Assembly: GCA_040757355.1 (NCBI GenBank)
Contig: JBFLWY010000009.1
Span: 1 to 64,000, forward strand
Source: DTYU01 sp040757355
GTDB lineage: Bacteria; Bacillota; Desulfotomaculia; Desulfotomaculales; Ammonificaceae
Length of the DNA stretch: 64,000 nt
Reading direction: 5' to 3'
The translations under genes were made by a program, and so were the position numbers. The notes below the pieces were generated by a model that was not told where the DNA came from, made no database searches, and saw only the letters and a program-made list of their open reading frames with translations. Positions 35,374 to 44,470 of this stretch are shown here, one piece after another. The stretch's first letter is position 1. Each line of letters starts with the position of its first letter.

Positions 35374-35871
35374 ATGGACGAAAACAAAAAGAAAGAGATT
35401 CTGGAACTTCTAGAAGCCAATGCACGGCAGACGCCTCAGGAGATAGCTGCGATGCTGGATATGGAAACGGCGTCGGTTGAAGAGGCCGTACAGGAGATGG
35501 AGCGGGAAGGTCTGATTGTCGGTTATCGAACACTGGTTAACTGGAATAAGATTGGCTTGGAGAGAGTCACCGCTTTGATTGAGGTAAAGGTCACTCCTCA
35601 ACGTGACGTTGGGTTCGATGCAGTTGCTGACCGCATTGCGCGCTTTCCGGAAGTGCGGACGATGCGGTTGATGTCCGGCATGTACGACCTGGCGGTTGAG
35701 GTTGAAGGGAGAACGATGCAGGACGTTGCCTTCTTTGTCGCTACCCGTCTGGCGACGATAGAAGGTGTGGTGAGTACGACGACGCATTTTGTTTTAAAGA
35801 GTTACAAGGAAAACGGTGTTCTTTTTGAAAGGAAGGAAGAAACTGCGCCAAGGCTGGTGGTGTCGCCGTGA
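35374..35871 (+). CDS. Lrp/AsnC-family transcription regulator
   Basis: 165 residues from ATG 35374, chosen for AAGGAGG 9 bases upstream and because everything before it is T-box leader. Residues 1-55 are a winged helix-turn-helix (KKEILELLEANARQTPQEIAAMLDM). Residues 65-150 are the RAM/AsnC ligand domain (RVTALIEVKVTPQ, FPEVRTMRLMSGMYDLAVEVEG). Such proteins sense amino acids and regulate their metabolism as octamers. The stop overlaps the aminotransferase start by 4 bases, so it probably governs or is tuned with that enzyme. Control of the operon by a T-box ties it to one amino acid. Confidence 0.93.
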   Translation: MDENKKKEILELLEANARQTPQEIAAMLDMETASVEEAVQEMEREGLIVGYRTLVNWNKIGLERVTALIEVKVTPQRDVGFDAVADRIARFPEVRTMRLMSGMYDLAVEVEGRTMQDVAFFVATRLATIEGVVSTTTHFVLKSYKENGVLFERKEETAPRLVVSP

Positions 35872-37088
35872 ACTCTTGGGACGAATACGTGAATCCCGTA
35901 GTTCGCGATCTCCCGCCCTCCGGGATACGCCGATTTTTTGACCTGGCGGCCGAAATGAAAGGGGTCATTTCGCTCGGCGTCGGGGAGCCCGATTTCGTAA
36001 CACCCTGGAGGATACGGGAGGCTAGCATTTACGCGATCGAGAAAGGTTACACCATGTATACCTCAAACTCGGGCCTGAAAGAGCTCCGGGAGGAGATTTC
36101 GCGCTACCTGAACCGGGCTTTTCAACTCCGCTATGACCCCGAAAAGGAGATCCTGATCACAGTCGGCGTCAGCGAGGCGCTTGACCTGGCTCTCAGGGCG
36201 CTTGTTGCAGCGGGGGATGAGGTCTTGATCCCGGAACCGACCTATGTATCGTACATCCCATGCACGGTTATGGCAGGCGGTGTTCCGGTACCATTGCGGA
36301 CTTCGATGGATAACAGCTTCAGGATAACGGCTGATCAGGTGGAGCAGGCGATAACCCCGCGAAGCAAGGTCCTGCTGTTGGCTTATCCGAACAATCCGAC
36401 CGGAGCGGTGCTGCCGCGGGCAGAGTTAGAGGATATAGCAGCGGTCGCGAAGGAGCACGACCTTGTGGTCATCTCCGACGAGATTTACGCTCAGCTTACC
36501 TATGACGGCGAACACATTTCCATTGCCCGGTTGCCGGAGATGCGGGAGAGGTCGCTGGTTCTTCAGGGGTTTTCCAAGGCTTTTGCGATGACAGGGTGGC
36601 GGTTGGGTTACGCGGCGGGTAACGAGGCATTCATCGGTGCGATGACCAAGATACACCAGTATACGATGCTCTGTGCGCCGATCACCGCCCAGATGGCGGC
36701 AATAGAGGCATTGAAAAACGGCTTGCAGGAGATGCGTCAGATGGTGCGGCAGTACAACTACCGGCGCAGGTTGGTAATCAACGCCTTTAAAGAGATGGGC
36801 TTGCCCTGCTTTGAACCGGGGGGCGCGTTTTACGCTTTCCCTTCCATTCGTGAAACCGCGCTCAGTTCAGAAGAGTTCTGCCAAAGGCTGCTGGTAGAGG
36901 AGCGTGTGGCGGTAGTTCCGGGCACCGCGTTTGGCCCGAGCGGCGAGGGATTCATCCGTTGTTCTTATGCCGCTTCGGTGGCGAATTTGACCGAGGCTTT
37001 CAAAAGGATGGCGGCCTTTTTGCAGCGGCTGAAAAAACCGTTGGCCGCCGTTGCGGCACCGCAAGGGTCCGTGCATTCTGTCAAATAG
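35868..37088 (+). CDS. PLP-dependent class I/II aminotransferase
   Basis: 406 residues, GTG 35868 overlapping the regulator's stop. Fold type I landmarks are GVGEPDF, YTSNSGLKELREEISRYL, NNPTGAVL, VISDEIYAQLTY and the PLP lysine in GFSKAFAMTGWRLGY. It belongs to the AspB/AlaA-like subgroup, which transfers amino groups between amino acids and 2-oxoglutarate or pyruvate. The substrate cannot be read directly, but the shared T-box and Lrp regulator mean a specific amino acid controls it. Length is typical, with a small C-terminal extension. Confidence 0.93.
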   Translation: MNSWDEYVNPVVRDLPPSGIRRFFDLAAEMKGVISLGVGEPDFVTPWRIREASIYAIEKGYTMYTSNSGLKELREEISRYLNRAFQLRYDPEKEILITVGVSEALDLALRALVAAGDEVLIPEPTYVSYIPCTVMAGGVPVPLRTSMDNSFRITADQVEQAITPRSKVLLLAYPNNPTGAVLPRAELEDIAAVAKEHDLVVISDEIYAQLTYDGEHISIARLPEMRERSLVLQGFSKAFAMTGWRLGYAAGNEAFIGAMTKIHQYTMLCAPITAQMAAIEALKNGLQEMRQMVRQYNYRRRLVINAFKEMGLPCFEPGGAFYAFPSIRETALSSEEFCQRLLVEERVAVVPGTAFGPSGEGFIRCSYAASVANLTEAFKRMAAFLQRLKKPLAAVAAPQGSVHSVK

Positions 37089-37232
37089 ATCGGATTGGAC
37101 AGTAAAATTGCGTCCGGTTGGAATTGTGCGGCAGGAATATTGCTGCCTGTGTAGAATCAATATAGAATTCGGTGGCGGGGGCAGAGAACTCGGTCTGTCC
37201 CCTTTGTGTTATTTTTAAAGGTTGGTGATCCG

Positions 37233-37655
37233 GTGAAGAAAGAGGTGCTGGTTACCGTCAAGGGAACCCTGACCGACGAGCTTGGGGAACAGGAGACAAT
37301 CGAGCTCATAACCCGTGGAAGTTACTTTTGCCGGAGCGACGATTTTTACATTATGTACAATGAGTCTGAGGTATCGGGAATGGCTGGGACCACAACCACC
37401 CTTAAAGCGGAGCCGCGCCGCGTCACTCTGAACCGGATGGGGGCGCAGGAACTAAAGCAGATTTTTGAAGTCGGCGTGCCAAACAGGGGCAATTACGTTA
37501 CACCTTTCGGCAGTATGTTCTGTGACGTTCTCCCGCATAAGGTGGAGGTTGACTTGACAGAAGTGGGCGGGAGCATTAATTTAGAATATGATTTGGCGCT
37601 GGACTGTCAGCGTATAGGCAGCCAGGCGCTGGAGATAACTGTCAGGGAGGTTTAA
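37233..37655 (+). CDS. DUF1934 (YwiB-like) beta-barrel protein
   Basis: 140 residues; GTG 37233 with GGTGAT close upstream is preferred over the GTG/TTG codons further up. DUF1934 features: VLVTVKGTLTDELGEQETIELITRG, YIMYNESEVSGMAGTTTTLK, RRVTLNRMGA and the end NLEYDLALDCQRIGSQALEITV. The family forms small calycin-like barrels and lies before argS in many Bacillota, as here (1 base apart). The function is unknown; a role linked to the synthetase is only suggested by synteny. Confidence 0.88.
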   Translation: MKKEVLVTVKGTLTDELGEQETIELITRGSYFCRSDDFYIMYNESEVSGMAGTTTTLKAEPRRVTLNRMGAQELKQIFEVGVPNRGNYVTPFGSMFCDVLPHKVEVDLTEVGGSINLEYDLALDCQRIGSQALEITVREV

Positions 37656-37656
37656 G

Positions 37657-39348
37657 ATGGATTCCCTTCGAAGCGAGATCCGGGCTGCGATCACCCGCAC
37701 GCTTCATCAAGCGGCCTTGACCTCCCGGATGGCGCTTGGTATTCCGGAGGGGGTGGAAATCCCGGATTTCGTTGTTAACTCGCCCCGTGAAGAAAAATTC
37801 GGGGATTTTGCTTCAAATGTAGCTATGCAGATGGCTAAGCTCGCCCGCCGTCCCCCGCGTGAGGTTGCTGCCGTAATCAACCGGAACTTTGACTATACGC
37901 AATGTCCGTGGGTGGAAAGGATAGAAATCGCCGGGCCGGGCTTTCTTAATTTTTATCTCCGGCCCGAGTGGCTGCATGCGGCGCTCCGTCAGATCATCGT
38001 CCGGGGCACGGAATACGGTGCTTCGAAAATAGGCGGCGGGCGTAAGGTTAACGTGGAGTTTGTAAGTGCTAACCCCACCGGTCTATTACACATGGGAAAC
38101 GCACGCGGGGCGGCGCTGGGGGACAGCATAGCCTCGCTGTTGGCTTTTTGCGGTTTTGATGTAACCCGGGAGTTTTACATTAACGACACAGGACACCAGA
38201 TAGAGCGGTTCGCAGCTTCCCTTGAGGCCCGCTACTTGCAGCAGTATGGTGAGGACGTTCCCGTGCCGGAGGACGGTTACCACGGGGAGGATCTCGTTGC
38301 GACAGTAAAGCGTTTTATCGCAGCAACCGGGCAAGACTACTTAAAGGCTTCTCCCACACAACGCCGCGAAGCGCTTGCCCGGTTTGCGGTCTCGGAGAAG
38401 ATCGATGCGATTCGCTCTTCGCTGGAGAGTTTCGGTGTCCGGTACGACGTTTGGTTTTCAGAGGAGGAGTTGCATAAGAGTGGAGCGGTGGCGCGCGTTA
38501 TCGAGGAACTAAAGGCACGGGGGGCCACTTACCGGCACGAAGGAGCTTTGTGGTTTAAGGCCAGCGATTACGGAATCGAAAAGGACGAGGTTCTGGTGCG
38601 CTCTTCAGGTGCCGCAACTTATTTTGCCGCGGACGTTGCTTATCACGTGAACAAGCTCGAACGCGGTTTCAACTGGCTTATCAACGTTTGGGGGGCGGAT
38701 CATCACGGACACGTACCGCGGGTGAAAGCGGCGCTGAAAGCGCTCGGCTTCAGCCCGGAAGTTCTGGATGTGGTAATAATACAGCTCGTGCGCCTCTTCC
38801 GTGGCGGAGAAATCGTCCGGATGTCTAAGAGGAGCGGGGAGTTCGTTACGCTTGACGAGTTGCTCGAGGAAGTCGGAGTGGACGCTGCGCGCTATTTTTT
38901 TGTGCACCGCAGTTCCGACAGCCACCTGGATTTCGACCTGGACCTGGCACGGGCGCAGAGCATGGAGAATCCGGTTTACTATGTTCAATATGCCCATGCC
39001 CGGATCACAAGCATTTTTCGGCAGCTTGCCGCGAAAGGGTTACGGTTGCCCGATTTTGCAGCGGTTGATTTAAGCGTACTGGCTGCAGAAGAGGAAGAGC
39101 GGTTGATGCGCAAACTGGCAGATTTCCCCGAGGAGGCGGCGGATGCAGCCCTTGACCTTGCGCCGCAACGGCTGACCGGCTATATCTATGAGCTGGCTGG
39201 GCTCTTTCACTCCTTTTATAATGTACACAGGGTGATCGGTTCCGGCAAGGGCCTGGAAGAAGCGCGTTTGGCGCTGGTCCATGCGACGGGAATAGTCCTC
39301 CGGCAGAGCTTACGGCTGCTGGGAATAAGTGCTCCGGAAAGGATGTAA
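37657..39348 (+). CDS. argS: Arginyl-tRNA synthetase
   Basis: 563 residues, ATG 37657 directly after the DUF1934 stop. The N-terminal Add-1 domain spans residues 1-90. The class I HIGH motif is HMGNARG near residue 145, and the KMSKS-like loop is VRMSKRSG near 386. The C-terminal DALR anticodon-binding domain ends the protein (GLFHSFYNVHRVIGSG). It charges tRNA-Arg with arginine and, as in its class, needs tRNA for activation. Length fits the family. Confidence 0.97.
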   Translation: MDSLRSEIRAAITRTLHQAALTSRMALGIPEGVEIPDFVVNSPREEKFGDFASNVAMQMAKLARRPPREVAAVINRNFDYTQCPWVERIEIAGPGFLNFYLRPEWLHAALRQIIVRGTEYGASKIGGGRKVNVEFVSANPTGLLHMGNARGAALGDSIASLLAFCGFDVTREFYINDTGHQIERFAASLEARYLQQYGEDVPVPEDGYHGEDLVATVKRFIAATGQDYLKASPTQRREALARFAVSEKIDAIRSSLESFGVRYDVWFSEEELHKSGAVARVIEELKARGATYRHEGALWFKASDYGIEKDEVLVRSSGAATYFAADVAYHVNKLERGFNWLINVWGADHHGHVPRVKAALKALGFSPEVLDVVIIQLVRLFRGGEIVRMSKRSGEFVTLDELLEEVGVDAARYFFVHRSSDSHLDFDLDLARAQSMENPVYYVQYAHARITSIFRQLAAKGLRLPDFAAVDLSVLAAEEEERLMRKLADFPEEAADAALDLAPQRLTGYIYELAGLFHSFYNVHRVIGSGKGLEEARLALVHATGIVLRQSLRLLGISAPERM

Positions 39349-39442
39349 CCGGGGCGGAATTGCGTTTTGACGGAGGAGTTTCGGGTTGACCTGCAGCGGT
39401 TCATACACAGCAAATAATTCAGTACTATTGGATGGAGGACAT

Positions 39443-41062
39443 ATGGCGAAATACATCTTTGTAACCGGCGGTGTGGTTTCTTCTCTCGGAAAAGGAGTGA
39501 CAGCGGCTTCGGTCGGGAGGCTTTTAAAAAGCCGCGGACTGAGCGTTACGATCCAGAAGCTTGATCCCTATATTAACGTGGACCCGGGGACGATGAGTCC
39601 GTTTCAACACGGAGAAGTTTTCGTAACCGAAGACGGAGCGGAGACCGACCTTGACCTTGGTCACTATGAGCGCTTTATCGATACTCATTTAAACCGGCTG
39701 TGCAATATAACCAGCGGCAGTATTTACTGGTCAGTTATCACCAAAGAGCGCCACGGGGATTACTTGGGTAACACCGTGCAGGTTATCCCGCATATCACCA
39801 ACGAGATTAAGGAGCGCATTCTCCTTCTGGGGAAAGAAACCGGGGCGGATATAGTGATCGTTGAGATCGGGGGTACGGTGGGTGACATCGAGTCCCTGCC
39901 GTTTCTCGAGGCCATTCGCCAGTTAAGGATCGATCTTGGCAGGGAAGACACCCTGTATGTTCATGTTACCCTGGTTCCCTACTTACGGGGGGCGAACGAA
40001 CAAAAAACCAAACCCACGCAACACAGCGTAAAAGAGTTACGCGGCATAGGGATTCAGCCCGACGTTATCGTTTGCCGTTCTGAACTGCCGCTTTCTCCCG
40101 AGATGAAAAGGAAAATTGCTCTTTTCTGCGACGTTGAACCGCGCGCGGTAATTGAAGCGGTAGATGCCCAGACAATTTATGAAGTGCCGCTGCTGCTGGA
40201 AGCTCAGGGATTGGGGGATTATGTTGTCCAGCGGCTGGCTTTGAGTTGCCGGCCCGCTGATCTGAGTGATTGGGAAGAGATGGTCCACCGCTTAAAAAAC
40301 CCGCGTTCGAGTGTGACCATTGCCCTGGTAGGAAAGTATGTTGAATTAAGGGATGCTTACTTTAGTATTAACGAAGCGTTCTGCCACGCCGGTATTGCAC
40401 ACAACGTCCGTGTGGATATTAAGCTGGTAAATGCAGAGGAGATTGAGCGTAAGACTCCCCAGGTTTTGCTCGACGGTGTCGCTGGAATTCTGGTGCCGGG
40501 CGGTTTTGGGGAACGCGGTACCGAGGGGAAGATCCAGGCTATACGTTACGCCCGTGAGAACCGGATTCCATACCTGGGTATCTGTCTGGGAATGCAGTTG
40601 GCGGTGGTAGAGTTCGCCCGTTCGGTACTCGGCCTTGAGGGAGCCAACAGTGCGGAGCTTGATCCGGCAACGCCGCACCCGGTCATCGATCTCCTACCGG
40701 AGCAAAAGGGGATTAAAGACCTTGGCGGGACGATGCGACTCGGGAGTTATCCGTGTCATATCATGATGGACTCTCTTACACACCGAGCTTACGGAATGTC
40801 AAGGGTGCAAGAGAGGCACCGTCACCGGTATGAATTCAACAACGCTTACCGGGAGGCGTTTGCTCAAGCAGGATTTCGTTTCAGCGGCCTTTCGCCCGAC
40901 GAGCGGTTGGTCGAAATCATCGAATTGTCTGATCACCCTTGGTTTGTAGCGACCCAGTTCCATCCGGAGTTCAAGTCCAGGCCTTCACGGCCGCACCCGT
41001 TATTCAGGGATTTCGTGGGTGCCGCTGTTGCTTTCGAAGTCTATCGGGAAAAGAAAGCTTGA
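39443..41062 (+). CDS. pyrG: CTP synthase
   Basis: 539 residues; ATG 39443 follows GGAGGA by 6 bases, and an earlier in-frame start lacks a site. The amidoligase domain begins KYIFVTGGVVSSLGKGV, with the P-loop and LDPYINVDPGTMSPFQHGEVFVTEDGAETDLDLGHYERF. The C-terminal class I glutamine amidotransferase has its nucleophile Cys in GICLGMQ (near residue 381) and His/Glu in FHPEFKSRP. It makes CTP from UTP, ATP and glutamine. Its place before spo0F-fba follows Bacillus order. Confidence 0.98.
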   Translation: MAKYIFVTGGVVSSLGKGVTAASVGRLLKSRGLSVTIQKLDPYINVDPGTMSPFQHGEVFVTEDGAETDLDLGHYERFIDTHLNRLCNITSGSIYWSVITKERHGDYLGNTVQVIPHITNEIKERILLLGKETGADIVIVEIGGTVGDIESLPFLEAIRQLRIDLGREDTLYVHVTLVPYLRGANEQKTKPTQHSVKELRGIGIQPDVIVCRSELPLSPEMKRKIALFCDVEPRAVIEAVDAQTIYEVPLLLEAQGLGDYVVQRLALSCRPADLSDWEEMVHRLKNPRSSVTIALVGKYVELRDAYFSINEAFCHAGIAHNVRVDIKLVNAEEIERKTPQVLLDGVAGILVPGGFGERGTEGKIQAIRYARENRIPYLGICLGMQLAVVEFARSVLGLEGANSAELDPATPHPVIDLLPEQKGIKDLGGTMRLGSYPCHIMMDSLTHRAYGMSRVQERHRHRYEFNNAYREAFAQAGFRFSGLSPDERLVEIIELSDHPWFVATQFHPEFKSRPSRPHPLFRDFVGAAVAFEVYREKKA

Positions 41063-41162
41063 ATAGGGAAAGGCTCTAATTTTAATGTTAAAGGTGTATG
41101 TTATTTATAGTTGAAGCAAAAGGGCCGTTTTCGACGCCCGCTGCTGAAATCGGGGTGTTTTC

Positions 41163-42080
41163 GTGAAAAAGGTCATCGGTGCGCTGGTACTCTGTCTTCT
41201 CATAGTGTCAGTGGTTATTGCGGCTATTGTAGGGGGCGGTAAGGGGCCGGTAGGAAAACTACCCGGCGGGGAAAAAGTCGGTGTCATCTCGATTCAAGGA
41301 ATAATTACTTCGGAAGGAGTGGACGGCGGACTGTTCGGCGGCGGAACAACAGGGACAGGAGGGGTGATTGATGCCTTCCGCCGGGCGGAGGAGGACCCTG
41401 ATATTAGGGCAGTTGTTATCAGGCTTGACAGCCCTGGCGGTACAGCGGCGGCTTCCCAGGAGATTGCCCAGGCCGTGGGAAGGGTTAGAAAAGCCGGTAA
41501 AAAGGTGGTAGCCTCAATGGGGGATGTGGCGGCTTCGGGGGCCTATTGGATTGCCGCTGACAGCGACAGGATATTTGCCAATCCGGCTACCATCACCGGG
41601 AGCATCGGGGTACTGATAGAGACCGTACAGTTGACCGGGTTGTACGGGAAGCTCGGAATCGCTAAGGAAACCTTCAAGAGCGGTCCCCATAAGGATATGG
41701 GTTCGGAGAGCCGGCCGCTGACCCCCGAGGAAAGGGCCATTTTTCAAGGGATGGTAAACGACATATATGACCAGTTTATCAACCGGGTTGCTGAAGGAAG
41801 AGGCATGAAACGAGAAGAGGTATTACCTTTAGCCGACGGACGGGTTTTCACCGGGCGGCAGGCGAAAGAGGTGGGTCTCGTGGATGAACTCGGGGATTTC
41901 CACGATGCTGTTCTATATGCAGGGGAAATTGCCGGAATCGAAGGGGAACCTGAGGTGGTGGACCTGGGGCCGCAGCCTCTATTCTGGGAGATGTTGTTTG
42001 GAAGAGTCGGCGGTGGATCGCTGTTTTCGACGGATATGTTGCCGGCATGGCTGCTGTGTCCTTCGTTAACGCAACAATAG
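41163..42080 (+). CDS. sppA: Signal peptide peptidase SppA (short form)
   Basis: 305 residues, GTG 41163. One N-terminal membrane helix (VIGALVLCLLIVSVVIAAIVGG) anchors an extracytoplasmic serine protease of the ClpP-like fold. The catalytic Ser lies in DVAASGAYWIAA (near residue 125) and the general-base Lys in the SGPHKDMGS segment (near 180). It degrades cleaved signal peptides in the membrane. It is a single-domain form as in other Gram-positives. The C-terminus is short and ends with a Cys-bearing tail after a hydrophobic stretch. Confidence 0.93.
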   Translation: MKKVIGALVLCLLIVSVVIAAIVGGGKGPVGKLPGGEKVGVISIQGIITSEGVDGGLFGGGTTGTGGVIDAFRRAEEDPDIRAVVIRLDSPGGTAAASQEIAQAVGRVRKAGKKVVASMGDVAASGAYWIAADSDRIFANPATITGSIGVLIETVQLTGLYGKLGIAKETFKSGPHKDMGSESRPLTPEERAIFQGMVNDIYDQFINRVAEGRGMKREEVLPLADGRVFTGRQAKEVGLVDELGDFHDAVLYAGEIAGIEGEPEVVDLGPQPLFWEMLFGRVGGGSLFSTDMLPAWLLCPSLTQQ

Positions 42081-42202
42081 GCTGCATTTCACTTCCCAAA
42101 TCTCACCTCTCAATCGGCCGGCATACCCCAGCTTAAGCCGAACTGTGAACTGTCGAACTGTTTTCGGAGGACTCTCACGACCATTAATCGCCATCACTGG
42201 GG

Positions 42203-42386
42203 ATGAAAATAGTTCAATTGCATGACGTTGAACGTCGAACGTTGAACGTTGAACGGACCCCACCCAGCACTCAATAGACTTCTTGCACTTCGCAAGGACA
42301 GACCTTCATTGAGCTTAATGAAGTGATAGCTTTCAAACTTCAAGGATTACACTGAGTGCTGGTCAGTCAGTATAAGGTTGAACGCT
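42203..42386. repeat. Full-length dispersed repeat: heptamers plus 101-bp inverted-end element
   Basis: AAAATAGTTCAA head (42206), then ACGTTGA/ACGTCGA heptamers (42224-42254) ending CGGACCCC. The MITE-like box pair is CCCAGCACTCA (42263-42273) and TGAGTGCTGGT (42353-42363), followed by the tail CAGTCAGTATAAGGTTGAACG. The head and tail are shared with 17753-17990. It lies in the sppA to Yip1 spacer. Confidence 0.85.
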
Positions 42387-42410
42387 TATTTTCAGAGGAG
42401 GAGGGTCAAC

Positions 42411-43091
42411 TTGATAGAAACAACGGGTGAAATTAAGCGACAGGGTTTTTTCGACTTGATATACGGCATACTTTTTAACCCCGCAACGACCTTCCGGAAC
42501 ATAGCTGAGACGCCCCCTTTCGGGCAAGCCGCCGCGGTTTTCTTTCTTTTAGCGTTTGGTAACGGTGTTGTGGGGTTGTTCGTCTTTCGTTCGACACTTA
42601 TGGATGCACCCGGTATTGACACTACCGCTTTAGTCCCGGTTCTTACGGGACTTTCTGGTTTTCTGCTGTTCTTTACGCTGGCCTTTGCGGGCCTCAGGTG
42701 GTTGCTCTATGGTTCCCTCCTTCACCTCTTGGCTGAGCTTTGGGGTGGTAGCGGCACCCCGAAAGGAACACTTACCGTTTATGCCCTTGCCAGCCTACCG
42801 GGTGTCTTTTTGGTGCCGTTGCAGTTGATCCTGACTCTGTTACGGGTTTCGGAAATTGCCAGCGCCCTGCTGAGCGGTACAGCGGGTCTGGTCATTTTAG
42901 TGTGGGGTATGGTGCTCCTGATTGTCGGGATACGTGAGGTACACCGTTTTTCGAGCGGGGCTGCCATTTTAACCGTACTTACACCCGTTGCGGTCATTTT
43001 AGTCTTCATAGGGATATTTATTGCGGCGATTTTTGTATTTGTAGGGGCGCTCATACCGTTACTTCCATCCACGATGCTGCCGGAGGGCTGA
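42411..43091 (+). CDS. Yip1-family integral membrane protein
   Basis: 226 residues from TTG 42411, with GAGGAGGAGGG just upstream. Five hydrophobic segments follow a conserved cytoplasmic start (FFDLIYGILFNPATTFRNIAETPPFGQA). This is the Yip1/YIPF-type bacterial family, with no defined function. It is followed by the spo0F-like gene after one base, so they are co-transcribed. A dispersed repeat ends 48 bases before the start and may supply the TATAAG-like box of its promoter. Confidence 0.82.
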   Translation: MIETTGEIKRQGFFDLIYGILFNPATTFRNIAETPPFGQAAAVFFLLAFGNGVVGLFVFRSTLMDAPGIDTTALVPVLTGLSGFLLFFTLAFAGLRWLLYGSLLHLLAELWGGSGTPKGTLTVYALASLPGVFLVPLQLILTLLRVSEIASALLSGTAGLVILVWGMVLLIVGIREVHRFSSGAAILTVLTPVAVILVFIGIFIAAIFVFVGALIPLLPSTMLPEG

Positions 43092-43092
43092 A

Positions 43093-43452
43093 ATGTCCTA
43101 TATCCTGGTAATTGATGATGAACAATATATTTGCTGGTTGGTTGAAGAGGCCTTAACCCCTGCCGGGTACACAGTTAAGACCACAACCGACTGGCAAAAA
43201 GGATTAAAGAAGGCGGCAAGCGAGCCTCCGGCCCTTATATTACTTGACCTTAAACTTCCTGGAGCAGAGGGAACTGCTTTGCTCAAAGAGATCGAACATT
43301 TGGCACCGGGAGTGCCGGTAATAATCATGACTGGAGAAGTGGGAACTCACACTGACTCAAACATCGCCGGTTTCCTCATCAAACCCTTCAACCTAGATGA
43401 TTTGCGCCGTTTGGTCCGTAAGACCGTACCGTTTTTGCCAGGAAGACCATAA
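43093..43452 (+). CDS. spo0F: Single-domain response regulator, Spo0F-like
   Basis: 119 residues, one receiver domain with no output domain. Acidic pair Asp8-Asp9, phospho-acceptor Asp52 (LLDLKLPG), Thr80 (IIMTGE) and Lys97 (FLIKPF) are all present. In Bacillus, spo0F lies between pyrG and fba, exactly the place held here. Spo0F passes phosphate from sporulation kinases through Spo0B to Spo0A. Outside Bacillus, many such solo receivers replace or modify that relay, so the symbol rests on synteny as much as on sequence. Confidence 0.8.
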   Translation: MSYILVIDDEQYICWLVEEALTPAGYTVKTTTDWQKGLKKAASEPPALILLDLKLPGAEGTALLKEIEHLAPGVPVIIMTGEVGTHTDSNIAGFLIKPFNLDDLRRLVRKTVPFLPGRP

Positions 43453-43642
43453 ATTACTTATATGCATACAAACAAAAAGGTGTCTTTACTAGCAGGAGTT
43501 CGGTACCTTGTGACGAACTACAGCAAAAAGTGGCTTTTGCAGTGGAATATTGAAGTGAAGTTTCAGACGGCATTACTCGGCTTTGGCAGAGCCACAGATT
43601 AGTTCGGGATGGTTGGGTGAAACCTTGAGGAGGTAAGGAATT

Positions 43643-44317
43643 ATGGTTGTTCCCACCGATACAGTAATCGCTCTGCGCTGTCCTGACTGTGGTAGGTTGG
43701 AACTCTTTCACCTATCCCGCTTTTCTATCTCGAAGAAGAGGCCCGGCAGGGTCATATGTTCGTGTGGTGTGGAAAAGGCCAGAGTTTCAACACGGGACCA
43801 TATTGCATACAACCTGGACATAGAGTGTACCATTTGCGACCTGCGCCACAACTATCAGTTGTCCGGGAAGAAGATCTGGTCTTCCGATGTAACGCCGCTT
43901 TTGTGCTTAGAAACCGGTTTGGAGCTTGGCAGCATAGGACCCAGGGATAAGGTGCGGGCGACCATCCAGACGTATCAGGAAGAACTTGAGGCGCTAATCG
44001 AGGAACTTGGGGGTCCAAGTTATTTTTCCAATCCGGACGTTATGTTCGAGGTGCTCAACTATCTACAGGAAATGGCCGACGAAGGCGGTATTTTCTGTCC
44101 TTGTGGGAAAAACCGGATAGAGCTTGAGGTTTTACCCGACCGTTTGGAGTTGCGGTGCAAAAATTGTGATCGGATAACGACGATTTATGCGGAAACAGAG
44201 GAGGACTTTATTCATCTTCAGGAACTTCCGGCAATCGAACTCTCCCGGCGAGGCTTCTGTAGCTTGGATAGTGTCACACGCGGTAAGAAAAAGGGGATCA
44301 AGAGGGATAATAAATAG
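43643..44317 (+). CDS. Zinc-ribbon protein of unknown function
   Basis: 224 residues; ATG 43643 follows GAGGAGGTAAGG. Four CxxC-type clusters (RCPDCG, CSCG, CTICD and FCPCG ... CKNCD) make at least two zinc ribbons flanking a helical region (VRATIQTYQEELEALIEELGG). No enzymatic motif or membrane segment is seen. The gene is found beside spo0F and fba in Peptococcaceae as far as I recall, but no function is known. It may be a nucleic-acid or protein-binding adaptor. Confidence 0.7.
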   Translation: MVVPTDTVIALRCPDCGRLELFHLSRFSISKKRPGRVICSCGVEKARVSTRDHIAYNLDIECTICDLRHNYQLSGKKIWSSDVTPLLCLETGLELGSIGPRDKVRATIQTYQEELEALIEELGGPSYFSNPDVMFEVLNYLQEMADEGGIFCPCGKNRIELEVLPDRLELRCKNCDRITTIYAETEEDFIHLQELPAIELSRRGFCSLDSVTRGKKKGIKRDNK

Positions 44318-44470
44318 AGTTTAACGTTAGAAAATACTCGCGGTAGTAAAAGGACTGTTTGCTTCAAGTACTGGAAGAACTCGCTTGAGTTATCTGTTCT
44401 TGTTATTAACCTGTTTCAGTGCCACCCATGCTCCTCCTTATTCAGGCGCCCCTATCGACGGAGGTAATAC

